From positions 124,001 through 188,000 of the forward strand of contig NZ_JAHLQC010000001.1 in the NCBI RefSeq assembly GCF_018918265.1: 64,000 bases of DNA. The letters run 5' to 3'. Each line of letters starts with the position of its first letter. Position 1 is the first letter of the stretch. The DNA is from Falcatimonas sp. MSJ-15 (GTDB taxonomy: Bacteria > Bacillota > Clostridia > Lachnospirales > Lachnospiraceae). This document shows, in pieces, positions 8,668 through 17,328 of the stretch. The notes beneath the pieces are model-generated. The model saw only the letters and a list, made by a program, of their open reading frames with translations. It was not told the origin of the DNA and searched no databases. The position numbers and the translations under genes were made by a program.

Positions 8668-10458
8668 ATGATAAAGGAAAGATTACATTCATTAAGAGAA
8701 TTAATGAAGAAAAATAATGTTGATGCTTACCTCATTCTTACAGATGATTTTCATGGTTCTGAATATGTAGGCGATTATTTTAAATGTAGAGAATATATTT
8801 CAGGTTTTACAGGCTCAGCCGGAACACTTGTAGTATTGAAGAATGAAGCTGGCCTTTTTACTGATGGAAGATATTTTCTTCAGGCAGAAGAACAGTTAAA
8901 AGATACAACAATAACACTTTATAAGATGGGTGAAGAAGGTGTACCTACAGTTTCAGAATTCATTGAAGAGAAGTTAAATGATGGAGAGACACTTGGTTTT
9001 GATGGAAGAACAGTTGGTTATGAATTCGCAAAATCACTTGAAGAGAAGCTTGCAGCTAAGAATGTATCTATCAAATACGAACTTGATCTTGTAGATGAAG
9101 TATGGACTGACAGACCAGAATTAAGCAAAGAACCTGTTATGTTTCTTGGAGTAGAATATGCAGGTAAGTCAAGAGAAGATAAGATTGCTGATATAAGAAA
9201 AGCAATGGAAGAGAAAAAAGCTGATTATTTTGTATTAACAACACTTGATGATATCGCATGGGCACTTAATATAAGAGGTAATGATGTATGTTGTAATCCT
9301 GTATTATTATCGTATGCAGTATTTAAGCAGGATGAGATTCTTCTATTTGCAGCAGAGGAAGACTTTACAGCAGAGCAGGTGAAAGAACTTGAAACTGATG
9401 GAATCAGAATATATCCATACAATGATGTATATGAATATATTAAGAAGATACCAGAAGAAAAGTCTGTACTTGTTAATGGTAAGAAGACTAATTATGCAAT
9501 TATGATGAATATTGCTGATGGAGTAGAAGTTATTAACGAAGAGAATGTTACATTCCTTCCAAAAGCAATCAAGAATGCGACAGAAGTTGAGAATGAGAGA
9601 ATTGCTCATGTAAAAGATGGTGTTGCAATGGTCAAATTCATCCACTATCTTAAGACAAGAGTTGGTAAAGAGAAGATTACTGAATTAAGTGCAGCAGAAG
9701 AACTTGAAAAGTTCAGAGGTGAGCAGGAACATTACATGGGACCAAGTTTTGAACCTATTATCGGATTCGCAGAACATGGTGCTATTGTACATTATTCAGC
9801 AACTGAAGATTCAGATGTTACACTTGAACCAAGAAGCCTTGTATTATGTGATACAGGTGGACAGTATCTTGAAGGTACAACTGATATTACAAGAACAGTT
9901 GCACTTGGACCTGTTGATGATGATATGAAGAGACATTTTACAGCAGTATTAAGAGGTAATCTTAATCTTGGAGCATGTAAGTTCTTATATGGATGTCGTG
10001 GAATTAATTTTGATTATGTAGCAAGAAAACCATTATGGGATATGGGACTTGATTATAATCATGGAACAGGACATGGTGTCGGATACTTCCTTAATGTACA
10101 TGAAGGTCCTAATGGATTTAGATGGAGAATTGTTCCAGAGAGAAATGATAGTGCAGTATTTGAAGAAGGCATGATTACATCTAATGAACCAGGTCTTTAT
10201 ATTACTAATAAATATGGTATCAGATGCGAGAACCTTATGGTATGTGTAAAAGATGAGAAGACAGACTATGGTCAGTTTATGAGATTTGATACACTTACTA
10301 TGGTGCCATTCGATCTTGATGCAATTGCACCTGAATATATGAATGATTATGAGAAGAAGTTACTTAATGATTATCATAAAAAAGTATATGAGACAATATC
10401 ACCATATCTTGATGATGAACTAAAAGAATGGTTAAAGAATGCAACAAGAGAGATCTAA
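8668..10458 (+). CDS. pepP: Xaa-Pro aminopeptidase (aminopeptidase P, M24B)
   Basis: 596 residues, the long form with two N-terminal creatinase-like domains and a C-terminal pita-bread domain. The five metal ligands are visible: Asp395 (CDTGG), Asp406 (TTDITR), His469 (HGTGHGVG), Glu507 (SNEPGLY) and Glu521 (RCENL). It removes an N-terminal residue preceding proline in the cytosol. AAAGGAG is 10 nt before the ATG. It is the last gene before a terminator and the accessory patch. Confidence 0.93.
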   Translation: MIKERLHSLRELMKKNNVDAYLILTDDFHGSEYVGDYFKCREYISGFTGSAGTLVVLKNEAGLFTDGRYFLQAEEQLKDTTITLYKMGEEGVPTVSEFIEEKLNDGETLGFDGRTVGYEFAKSLEEKLAAKNVSIKYELDLVDEVWTDRPELSKEPVMFLGVEYAGKSREDKIADIRKAMEEKKADYFVLTTLDDIAWALNIRGNDVCCNPVLLSYAVFKQDEILLFAAEEDFTAEQVKELETDGIRIYPYNDVYEYIKKIPEEKSVLVNGKKTNYAIMMNIADGVEVINEENVTFLPKAIKNATEVENERIAHVKDGVAMVKFIHYLKTRVGKEKITELSAAEELEKFRGEQEHYMGPSFEPIIGFAEHGAIVHYSATEDSDVTLEPRSLVLCDTGGQYLEGTTDITRTVALGPVDDDMKRHFTAVLRGNLNLGACKFLYGCRGINFDYVARKPLWDMGLDYNHGTGHGVGYFLNVHEGPNGFRWRIVPERNDSAVFEEGMITSNEPGLYITNKYGIRCENLMVCVKDEKTDYGQFMRFDTLTMVPFDLDAIAPEYMNDYEKKLLNDYHKKVYETISPYLDDELKEWLKNATREI

Positions 10459-10527
10459 TGACCATATCTTAATAATACATTATGAAGATTACCACAGATA
10501 TATAAGCCAATATACTATCTAACATAT

Positions 10528-10560
10528 AATAGCACACTTGCGTTTAAGCAGTGTGCTATT
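10528..10560 (+). terminator. Intrinsic terminator after pepP
   Basis: Perfect 11-bp stem AATAGCACACT / AGTGTGCTATT with an 11-nt loop. The T-rich side is short, so strength is uncertain. Confidence 0.65.
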
Positions 10561-10581
10561 ATTATATATAATTGTATTTAT

Positions 10582-10788
10582 GCGAAACTCATACATAGGT
10601 TATCTAAGATTGCCAAAGTATAGATAGCATCAACAAAAACACGCTCCCGCTAAGTGTCCATCGTAACGGTACTAAGTTTGTTGAAAGTCTTTGCCTTCCA
10701 ACGCACTAAGTGCCGACGATTACCACATTGTTTTCTTTTGATGCTATTTATACTTTGGCAATCCAATTTTCATTTCGATGAGTTTCGC
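10582..10788 (-). ncRNA. Structured element A: candidate ncRNA or mobile repeat, leftward copy
   Basis: Nested pairing: an outer 11-bp stem (10582-10592 with 10778-10788), a 26-bp stem with one G-T pair (10608-10633 with 10738-10763), and a ~110-nt core. Read on the minus strand, the core matches element B almost base for base, apart from one internal hairpin whose sequence differs while pairing is kept. The core has three CTTAG motifs, in CACTTAGTG, AACTTAGTA and CACTTAGCG. No open reading frame spans it. I do not recognise the family. Confidence 0.6.
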
Positions 10789-10925
10789 AGCTACATTTTC
10801 GTATAATATATACATTTACATATATATTCATGTGAAATGAACAAAAATCTACAATTTTATAAAGTTATAATATTTATAATGCAATAATAGTACTTGCATA
10901 ATTTGTATATCGCAAGCCAATAATC

Positions 10926-11141
10926 CATTTAAAAATCTCTGAAAAACGTACATTAACAACGCCCGGATTAATATGTATCAAAAGAAAACAATGTGGTAAT
11001 CGTCGGCACTTAGTGAGCTATACATCTTAGATGTATGGCGAACTTAGTACCGTTACGATGTACACTTAGCGCAAGCGTGTTTTTGTTGATACATATTAAT
11101 CCGGGCGTTGCCTATAGACTGCCTTGTGAGATTTTTAAATG
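10926..11141 (+). ncRNA. Structured element B: candidate ncRNA or mobile repeat, rightward copy
   Basis: Outer 14-bp perfect stem (10926-10939 with 11128-11141), inner 25-bp perfect stem (10957-10981 with 11086-11110), and the same ~110-nt core as element A in the opposite direction. In core sense the two elements point away from each other across a 137-nt A+T-rich spacer. The stems share no sequence with those of A, yet are fully complementary. That is the pattern expected of a conserved RNA or single-stranded DNA structure. Confidence 0.6.
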
Positions 11142-11157
11142 CATATTTAAGCGAAAC

Positions 11158-11820
11158 TTAATCTTTATCAGTTTCTTCGTAGATGGAATAATCCCGGTTG
11201 ATAAGTATGTTGCATAATTCTTTTTTTAATATGTCTTTAGTGAGATTGTCTTCTAAGAGCTTGACAAGTTTTACTTTGCTGCGCTTTGATACTCCACCAA
11301 GTTTATACTTTTTGACAAAAGGTATAAGTTCATGTCTCCATAGAAGACGAAGCTGATTGTGAAGACGGTATCGCTTCTTGCTATCTGTGGCTTCTCTTAT
11401 AATGTGAATCTGTAATGATTCATTATAAGAATCTAAGTTATCAGAGTTAGAAGAAGCTGCCTGGCTTTCGATATGTATTATGCCCCAATGTGGTGGAATG
11501 ATATCGGAGACTTTATCAAGTAGTTTACTTCCACATACGACATACATATAGTCACAGAATCGTTCATAATCATTAATCTGCCTTGGAAGTCTGTCAAGAT
11601 TATCGCAGTCGCTTTTTAGTTCAAAACCATATATCATATCATCTTTTACAAATATAGCATCAGCACGAGTCTTGCCAATACAGAGTTCTTCAAAAAAACG
11701 ACATGGAACACTATCTGATTCGAAATGTTCGAATAGTACAGGACGCATATCCGAGTCTTTCATAGACCATTTATTTGTTTTTTTATTATTAGTATTATGT
11801 ATAATATTATTGTTATTCAT
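11158..11820 (-). CDS. sce7726-family protein, PD-(D/E)XK nuclease-like
   Basis: 220 residues. The N-terminal half has RADAIFVKDDMIYGFELKSD, which fits the D...E-x-K core of PD-(D/E)XK folds as in the sce7726 family. These are proteins of unknown role, often found in accessory regions. The C-terminal half is basic. I prefer the ATG at 11820 (GAGG 9 nt upstream) to the ATG at 11841. Its 3' end abuts element B and its 5' side faces the TnpB element, so it sits in an accessory patch. Activity is not shown. Confidence 0.65.
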   Translation of the reverse strand: MNNNNIIHNTNNKKTNKWSMKDSDMRPVLFEHFESDSVPCRFFEELCIGKTRADAIFVKDDMIYGFELKSDCDNLDRLPRQINDYERFCDYMYVVCGSKLLDKVSDIIPPHWGIIHIESQAASSNSDNLDSYNESLQIHIIREATDSKKRYRLHNQLRLLWRHELIPFVKKYKLGGVSKRSKVKLVKLLEDNLTKDILKKELCNILINRDYSIYEETDKD

Positions 11821-11860
11821 ATATAAAATCCTCGTATTCATAAGTAATGGATAATTGTAA

Positions 11861-11889
11861 AATCTATATTATCGGTAAATGCTTGACAA
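11861..11889 (-). promoter_or_regulatory. Promoter for the sce7726-family gene
   Basis: Minus strand TTGTCA (11884-11889), 17-nt spacer, TAGATT (11861-11866). Confidence 0.5.
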
Positions 11890-12120
11890 CTTATAGCTTC
11901 TTTAATTCAAAATATAATTTACAGGTAGCTGTTAATATGTAAAATGAATGCTTATTAAGTGAATAATTTATTAAGCAATGCTGTCATATAACAGATTATA
12001 GAATTAATGTAATTGTAAGTCAAATGAATGATAGAAATAGAGAATAAATTTACTTTGAACAAAAAATCAGGTACACAATCCCCTTCCTCTACGAAGTAGG
12101 GATGGGTTAGTACCGTTATA

Positions 12121-12149
12121 TTGACAATATTGTTATGTTGTGATATAAA
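12121..12149 (+). promoter_or_regulatory. Promoter for tnpB
   Basis: TTGACA (12121-12126), 17-nt spacer, TATAAA (12144-12149), 32 nt before the start codon. Confidence 0.7.
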
Positions 12150-12181
12150 ACAGTACATACAGTCACAAGGGAGGAAGTCTG

Positions 12182-13306
12182 ATGGCTAATAAAGCAATTA
12201 TTTATGCTATATATCCAAACAACAAACAGAATGAACAATGCCAAAAGACTTTTGGCTGTTGCAGGTTTGTGTATAATCAGATGCTTACAGTTCAGCAGAA
12301 CAGGCATAAATCGGGTGAGAAACATTTATCCAAAATGTCAGCCAATACATACTGTAACCAACATTTAAAGACAGATTATCCATTTCTTAAAGAAGTGGAT
12401 AAATTTGCATTAACGAATGCTGTTTATCATTTGTCTGGCGGATATGACAGGTTTTTCAAACATCTTGGCAAGTTTCCAAAATACAAAAATAAACATAAAG
12501 CCAGGAAATCTTATACAACCAATTTTACAAACGGAAACATTGATATTGGAAATAACTACATTAAATTACCTAAACTAGGCAAAGTAAAAGCCAAAATACA
12601 TCGTGTTCCGGATGATAACTGGAAGATAAAGTCAGCTACAGTGACTCAGAACAGAGATAATACATATCAGGTATCAGTTCTGTTTGAGTACGATAAAATT
12701 GTTTATGACGTTCCTGTAACAGATACAGTTGCTATTGGATTGGATTATAAGTCAGATGGCTTATATGTGGATAGCAACGGTAAAACCGCTGATATGCCTC
12801 ATTATTATCGCAAATCAGCTGAGAAACTTGCCAAGTCACAGCGTAAACTGAAACATATGATTATCGGCAGCAACAACTATAATAAACAGCAAAAACGAAT
12901 TGCCAAAATTCACAGACATATAGCAAACCAAAGAAAAGATTTCCTGCATAAAGAGTCTACTGCGATAGCCAAACAGTACTCATGCGTATGTGTGGAAGAT
13001 CTTAATATGAAGGCTATGTCAAATAAAGGTTTTGGCAATGGTAAGGCTACTTTGGATAACGGATACGGTATGTTTTTAAATATGCTTTGCTATAAATTAC
13101 AAGACAGAGGCGGCTATTTTATAAAAGTAGATAAGTTCTTTCCGTCAAGCCAGTTATGCCACTGCTGTGGGTTTAAGAATTCCAAGCTTAAAGATTTATC
13201 CATAAGGCGTTGGGATTGTCCTGCCTGTGGTACAAAAAATATAGACAGGGATATTAATGCCGCACAAAACATAAAATACGAAGGACTAAGACTTTTGTCA
13301 GCTTAA
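12182..13306 (+). CDS. tnpB: TnpB, RNA-guided endonuclease of an IS605-group element
   Basis: 374 residues, full length. RuvC residues: Asp in AIGLDYKSDG, Glu in CVCVEDLNMK, and the last Asp in DRDINAAQNI. A CxxC...CxxC zinc finger (CHCC, CPAC) lies between the last two. An N-terminal helix-turn-helix-like region (FGCCRFVYNQML) is present. Characterised TnpB proteins use an RNA made from the element's right end to cut DNA next to a short TAM. All catalytic positions are kept, so it may be active. GGGAGG precedes the ATG. Composition matches its neighbours, so transfer is not recent. Confidence 0.93.
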   Translation: MANKAIIYAIYPNNKQNEQCQKTFGCCRFVYNQMLTVQQNRHKSGEKHLSKMSANTYCNQHLKTDYPFLKEVDKFALTNAVYHLSGGYDRFFKHLGKFPKYKNKHKARKSYTTNFTNGNIDIGNNYIKLPKLGKVKAKIHRVPDDNWKIKSATVTQNRDNTYQVSVLFEYDKIVYDVPVTDTVAIGLDYKSDGLYVDSNGKTADMPHYYRKSAEKLAKSQRKLKHMIIGSNNYNKQQKRIAKIHRHIANQRKDFLHKESTAIAKQYSCVCVEDLNMKAMSNKGFGNGKATLDNGYGMFLNMLCYKLQDRGGYFIKVDKFFPSSQLCHCCGFKNSKLKDLSIRRWDCPACGTKNIDRDINAAQNIKYEGLRLLSA

Positions 13307-13482
13307 ATAATAAAATATAGTAGGTGAGGAACTCGCCAAACTAATACGCTTGTGGAGATTTTGGGAAAACTGCCAAATAGGTGTGATAATAACCGAGGTC
13401 GGATTACAAAGGATTTTTGTATGATGCTACATATGTGGCAGGAAGCAAGAAGCTCCGACTTCTACAAGTCGGAGTAGTTCAC
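13307..13482 (+). ncRNA. Probable omega-RNA scaffold of the TnpB element
   Basis: The 176 nt after the tnpB stop hold several short hairpins, among them GAGGAACTCG (13325-13334), and end in the strong right-end hairpin at 13453-13474 plus TAGTTCAC. By analogy with known TnpB systems this is the guide scaffold, with the guide read from flanking DNA beginning near 13483. Expression and exact ends are inferred. Confidence 0.55.
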
Positions 13483-13550
13483 AAACTTTTACATTCAATA
13501 AGTATTGTGTTAAAATATACAAGACTAAAATTAAGGAGATGATTTCTAAA

Positions 13551-14912
13551 GTGAGTTTTAATAGCAATTTTAACGTTGAATTACCAGTTTTTAAAGATAA
13601 TGAGATTAATATAGCGTCTGTTGGAGCTATAAGTGGTGGAATTGTATCTAATACTAAGATTATTAATGATGCGATAGATATGCTTTTTAAGAAAGGCGGC
13701 GGTAGAGTTATTATTCCTTCTGGAATATATCTTACAGGGCCAATTAAGCTTTTGTCGGGAATTAATCTGCATATAGAAAAAGGTGCAGTTTTACTTTTTT
13801 CAAAAAATAAAGAAGAATATCCACTTATAAGAGCAGACTATGAAGGTCAGCCAAGGATAAGAACTGTATCACCAATAAGTGCTTATGATGCAGAGAATAT
13901 AGCGATAACAGGTGGCGGAGTTGTTGATGGCGGTGGACACAGATGGAGACCTGTTAAGGAGTTTAAAGTAACTAAAAGACAGTGGGAGAGACTTCTTAAG
14001 GAGAATGATAGTGTTATCGAATCTAAGGAAGGTGGAATATGGTTGCCAACTAAGAGTGCTTATGATGGATATAAGGCTGGTGAACCTGATATTAATGATG
14101 ATGATGCATTAGAAAAAGCAGCACCTTATTATGATTATTACAGACCTGTACTTGTGAACTTTGTAAGATGTAATAAAGTTCTTATAGATGAAGTTACTCT
14201 TATGAATTCGCCGGCATGGAATGTACATCCACTTTTTTGTACCAATGTTACAATAAGTAATGCTAAGATAAAAAATCCGGAATATGCACAAAATGGTGAT
14301 GGATTGGATCTTGAATCATGCAGATATGTACATATACATGATGTGACTTTTGATGTAGGTGATGATGCGATATGTATGAAGTCAGGTAAGAATGCAATTG
14401 CAAGAAAAGTACCTGTACCAACTGAAGATGTATATATACATGACTGTACTGTATTTAAAGGACATGGTGGGTTCGTTGTAGGAAGTGAGATGTCACGAGG
14501 TATAAGAAATGTTATGTGTGAGAATCTTACTTTTGTTGGAACTGATACAGGTATAAGATTCAAAAGTGCAATAGGTCGTGGCGGAAAAGTTGAGAATATT
14601 ACACTTAAGGATATTAATATGACAGATATAACAGGAGAAGCTGTTATATTCACAATGGGTTATGTGCTTAATACTATGGATAAAGATGATGAAGAAGAAC
14701 TTAGTAAGATAGCACCTGAAGATATTCCTGAATTCTGTGATATAACAATTAAGAATGTAAAGTGTACCAGTGCAAAGACTTCAGTTAAGATAGAAGGACT
14801 TAAAGTTATGCCAATACATGACATAACTATTGAAGATTCAGATATTGTAGCAGATAATTCTTATGAATTTAAGTATGCTGAGAATATTAATGTAATTAAC
14901 AGTCGTATATAA
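13551..14912 (+). CDS. Glycoside hydrolase family 28 (polygalacturonase-type), intracellular
   Basis: 453 residues from a GTG at 13551. AAGGAG lies 12 nt upstream, whereas the ATG at 13539 touches that site and cannot use it. A right-handed beta-helix is indicated by regularly spaced N-V-T-I-x-N turns. GH28 catalytic positions are kept: Asp250 (NGDG), Asp271-Asp272 (GDDAI), His305 (GHGG), plus a substrate-binding RFKSAIGRGG. It hydrolyses galacturonan linkages. With no signal peptide, digestion of imported pectin oligosaccharides is likely. It lies directly after the TnpB right end, 68 nt from it. Confidence 0.9.
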   Translation: MSFNSNFNVELPVFKDNEINIASVGAISGGIVSNTKIINDAIDMLFKKGGGRVIIPSGIYLTGPIKLLSGINLHIEKGAVLLFSKNKEEYPLIRADYEGQPRIRTVSPISAYDAENIAITGGGVVDGGGHRWRPVKEFKVTKRQWERLLKENDSVIESKEGGIWLPTKSAYDGYKAGEPDINDDDALEKAAPYYDYYRPVLVNFVRCNKVLIDEVTLMNSPAWNVHPLFCTNVTISNAKIKNPEYAQNGDGLDLESCRYVHIHDVTFDVGDDAICMKSGKNAIARKVPVPTEDVYIHDCTVFKGHGGFVVGSEMSRGIRNVMCENLTFVGTDTGIRFKSAIGRGGKVENITLKDINMTDITGEAVIFTMGYVLNTMDKDDEEELSKIAPEDIPEFCDITIKNVKCTSAKTSVKIEGLKVMPIHDITIEDSDIVADNSYEFKYAENINVINSRI

Positions 14913-14988
14913 TCGAAGTTCTACATAGGATATATGCAGGATGACATAAGATTAATGACAGCAGATGTATAAATATGGAGATGAAAAA

Positions 14989-16512
14989 ATGGAAGACAAT
15001 AAGACAAGAAAGAAACTTATAGTAGCAATAGCAGTGATATGTGTAGTTATAGTGATGGCGATAGTAACGATAGTTATGCTTGCAAGTCAGAATAAGAGAG
15101 TTAATAAAGATGTATCAGAAGATATATCACAAGAAGAGACAGAAGATGGACAAAATGGTCTGATAAGTGACATTGTTAATAGCAAGATTGCACCACTTGA
15201 TGATGAAGAAGATCCATTACAGATTAGCGAGAGTGAGAATATAATAGATAATAATACTATTAATCAGGGCAATAATTCTAAAGTTACTTCTTATGGTATT
15301 GATGTGTCAAAATATCAAGGTGTAATTGACTGGAAAAGTGTTGCAAAAGATAATGTAAAGTTTGCAATGATAAGAGTAGGTTATAGAACCGGTAAGACTG
15401 GTGAATTAAGAGAAGATCCATACGCAGAATATAATCTCTATCAGGCACAGAAAGCAGGTGTTCAGATAGGTATATATTTCTTCTCAACTGCAATCAATGA
15501 AGAAGAAGCATTAGAAGAAGCTAGCTGGGTTACAGAATTTATTAAAGATTATCCTATAACATATCCTGTTGTATATAACTGTGAAGGATTTAATGAAGCA
15601 GGGAATAGAATGAATGGGCTTAGTATTGAACAGAGGACTACTAATGCAAAAGTGTTCCTTGAAGCTGTAAGAAAAGCTGGATATAATCCAATGTTCTATG
15701 CTTCAAAGAATGAACTTATCAATAATACATGTTGGAATACAGATGATCTGTCATCTAAGTATGATATATGGATCTCACAGTATATATCAACTAAGTATTC
15801 AGATTCAATAAAACCTGATTATACAGGTATATATAGTATGTGGCAGTATACTTCAACAGGACGTGTTGATGGTATAGAGGGTGATGTTGATATGAATGTA
15901 GCATATTTTGGTTATACAGATGTAGCAAAATCAAAGTCCGGTAAATCACCAAAAGCTGTTGAAGCAGATCCGGAGATTGGTATTACATTTGAAGATGTTA
16001 ATGAACAGGTAACAGCCAAACAGCTTACGAATCTTAGAATATATCCAATGCAGTCAGAGTCATCATCAGTAATAGTTGCACTTAAGAATGGTGAATATGT
16101 CACAAGAACAGGTATTGGTGATAATGGCTGGTCAAGGATTGAATATAATGGTCAGACAGTATATGGATATTCAGATTATCTTATAACTAAAGAACAGGAT
16201 GAAGCTGATAAAAAAGAGCAAAATAGCACAACAGAAGAACAGACAAAAGAGACTGCAACTGTTACAGAAACAGTAGATAATGTTAATATATATAAATATG
16301 AAAAAGTAAATGAGACAGTTACAGCTAAGATAGAGACTAATCTTAGAGATTTTCCAAGTACAGATAGTGATTCTAATGTAATTGCAGTGCTTAAGAATGG
16401 AGAGACAGTTACAAGAATTGGAATAGGTACTAATAATGGCTGGTCTAAAGTTGAATATAATGGAACAGTTTTGTATGCTGTGACAAGTTATCTTACAACT
16501 GTGTCAGAGTAA
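14989..16512 (+). CDS. Membrane-anchored GH25 lysozyme-like protein with two SH3 domains
   Basis: 507 residues. One N-terminal membrane anchor (about 10-31), an acidic linker, a GH25 domain (about 100-315) and two bacterial SH3 repeats (about 333-405 and 445-507). GH25 keeps the first catalytic Asp (Asp105, GIDVSKYQG) and the acid Glu199. The usual D-x-E before it reads N-C-E (Asn197), so activity is not certain. Family members cleave peptidoglycan between MurNAc and GlcNAc. The ATG at 14989 has GGAG 8 nt upstream. It is followed after 22 nt by coaX. Confidence 0.85.
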   Translation: MEDNKTRKKLIVAIAVICVVIVMAIVTIVMLASQNKRVNKDVSEDISQEETEDGQNGLISDIVNSKIAPLDDEEDPLQISESENIIDNNTINQGNNSKVTSYGIDVSKYQGVIDWKSVAKDNVKFAMIRVGYRTGKTGELREDPYAEYNLYQAQKAGVQIGIYFFSTAINEEEALEEASWVTEFIKDYPITYPVVYNCEGFNEAGNRMNGLSIEQRTTNAKVFLEAVRKAGYNPMFYASKNELINNTCWNTDDLSSKYDIWISQYISTKYSDSIKPDYTGIYSMWQYTSTGRVDGIEGDVDMNVAYFGYTDVAKSKSGKSPKAVEADPEIGITFEDVNEQVTAKQLTNLRIYPMQSESSSVIVALKNGEYVTRTGIGDNGWSRIEYNGQTVYGYSDYLITKEQDEADKKEQNSTTEEQTKETATVTETVDNVNIYKYEKVNETVTAKIETNLRDFPSTDSDSNVIAVLKNGETVTRIGIGTNNGWSKVEYNGTVLYAVTSYLTTVSE

Positions 16513-16534
16513 TAATAGAAGGGATGAGGACATT

Positions 16535-17308
16535 ATGATAATAGCACTTGATATGGGGAATACCAACATTGTTGTTGGATGTATTGATGATGAAAAGATA
16601 TATTTTACAGAGAGAATATCAACAGATCTTAAGAAAACAGAACTTGAATATGCAATAGCAATTAAGACAGTTCTCGAATTGTATAATATTGATATAAGTG
16701 ATATTCATGGAGCGATACTATCATCAGTAGTTCCTCCGCTTGATAATATTATCAAAGAAGCAGTATATAAGGTCGTTAATGTAAAACCTGTTGTAGTAGG
16801 TCCGGGACTTAAGAATGGACTTAATCTTCTTATGGATAATCCAAAACAGGTCGGAAGTGATCTTGTAGTAGATGCAGTTGCAACTATAAAATGTTATGGA
16901 TATCCGGCTATAATAATAGATATGGGAACAGCTACAACAATATCTGTTGTTGATAAAAATGGCAATTATATAGGTGGTGCAATACTTCCTGGAATAAGAG
17001 TATCTTTAGAGTCACTTACACAAGGTACAGCAAAGCTTCCTAAGATAAGTCTTGAAGCACCTAAGCATGCAATTGGCAAGAATACTATTGATTGTATGAA
17101 GAGTGGCATAATATATGGTAATGCTGCATGTATAGATGGAATGATAGACAGAATAGAAGAAGAACTTGGATATAGTGCAACGATTGTTGCAACAGGAGGA
17201 TTCTCTAAAGTTGTAGTTCCTTATTGTAAACATAAGATAATTCTTGATGACGAACTTCTGTTAAAAGGTCTTAAGTTCATATATGATAAGAATAGAGAGA
17301 ATAGATAG
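16535..17308 (+). CDS. coaX: Type III pantothenate kinase
   Basis: 257 residues, the usual CoaX length. Phosphate-binding D-M-G-N-T-N at residues 5-10, GSDLVVDAVA, IIDMGTATT and GGAILPG are all present. It phosphorylates pantothenate in the first step of coenzyme A synthesis, needs a monovalent cation, and is not inhibited by CoA. It is second in a tight cluster (22 nt after the lysozyme gene, 20 nt before the next gene), probably one transcript. Confidence 0.95.
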   Translation: MIIALDMGNTNIVVGCIDDEKIYFTERISTDLKKTELEYAIAIKTVLELYNIDISDIHGAILSSVVPPLDNIIKEAVYKVVNVKPVVVGPGLKNGLNLLMDNPKQVGSDLVVDAVATIKCYGYPAIIIDMGTATTISVVDKNGNYIGGAILPGIRVSLESLTQGTAKLPKISLEAPKHAIGKNTIDCMKSGIIYGNAACIDGMIDRIEEELGYSATIVATGGFSKVVVPYCKHKIILDDELLLKGLKFIYDKNRENR

Positions 17309-17328
17309 ACAGCCGGTGGTGCAGTTGT

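Larger units (their letters stand above)
12075..13482 (+). mobile_element. IS200/IS605-group element carrying only tnpB (IS1341-like)
   Basis: The left-end hairpin lies near 12078-12111 (CTAC-GAA-GTAG with flanking CCT/AGG pairs). The right-end hairpin is at 13453-13474 (CTCCGACTT / AAGTCGGAG), followed by TAGTTCAC. Between them lies one gene, an intact tnpB; there is no tnpA Y1 transposase. Exact ends are inferred from the hairpins, because IS605-group elements make no target duplication. The right end is probably close to 13482. Confidence 0.8.

Noticed and set aside
9225..9645. Minus-strand frames within pepP and similar frames inside other genes
   Set aside because: They overlap well-supported genes, lack start signals and show no family pattern.
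10582..11141. Integron attC sites
   Set aside because: The stems look palindromic, but the R'/L' core sites (GTTRRRY/RYYYAAC) do not fit and no integrase is present.
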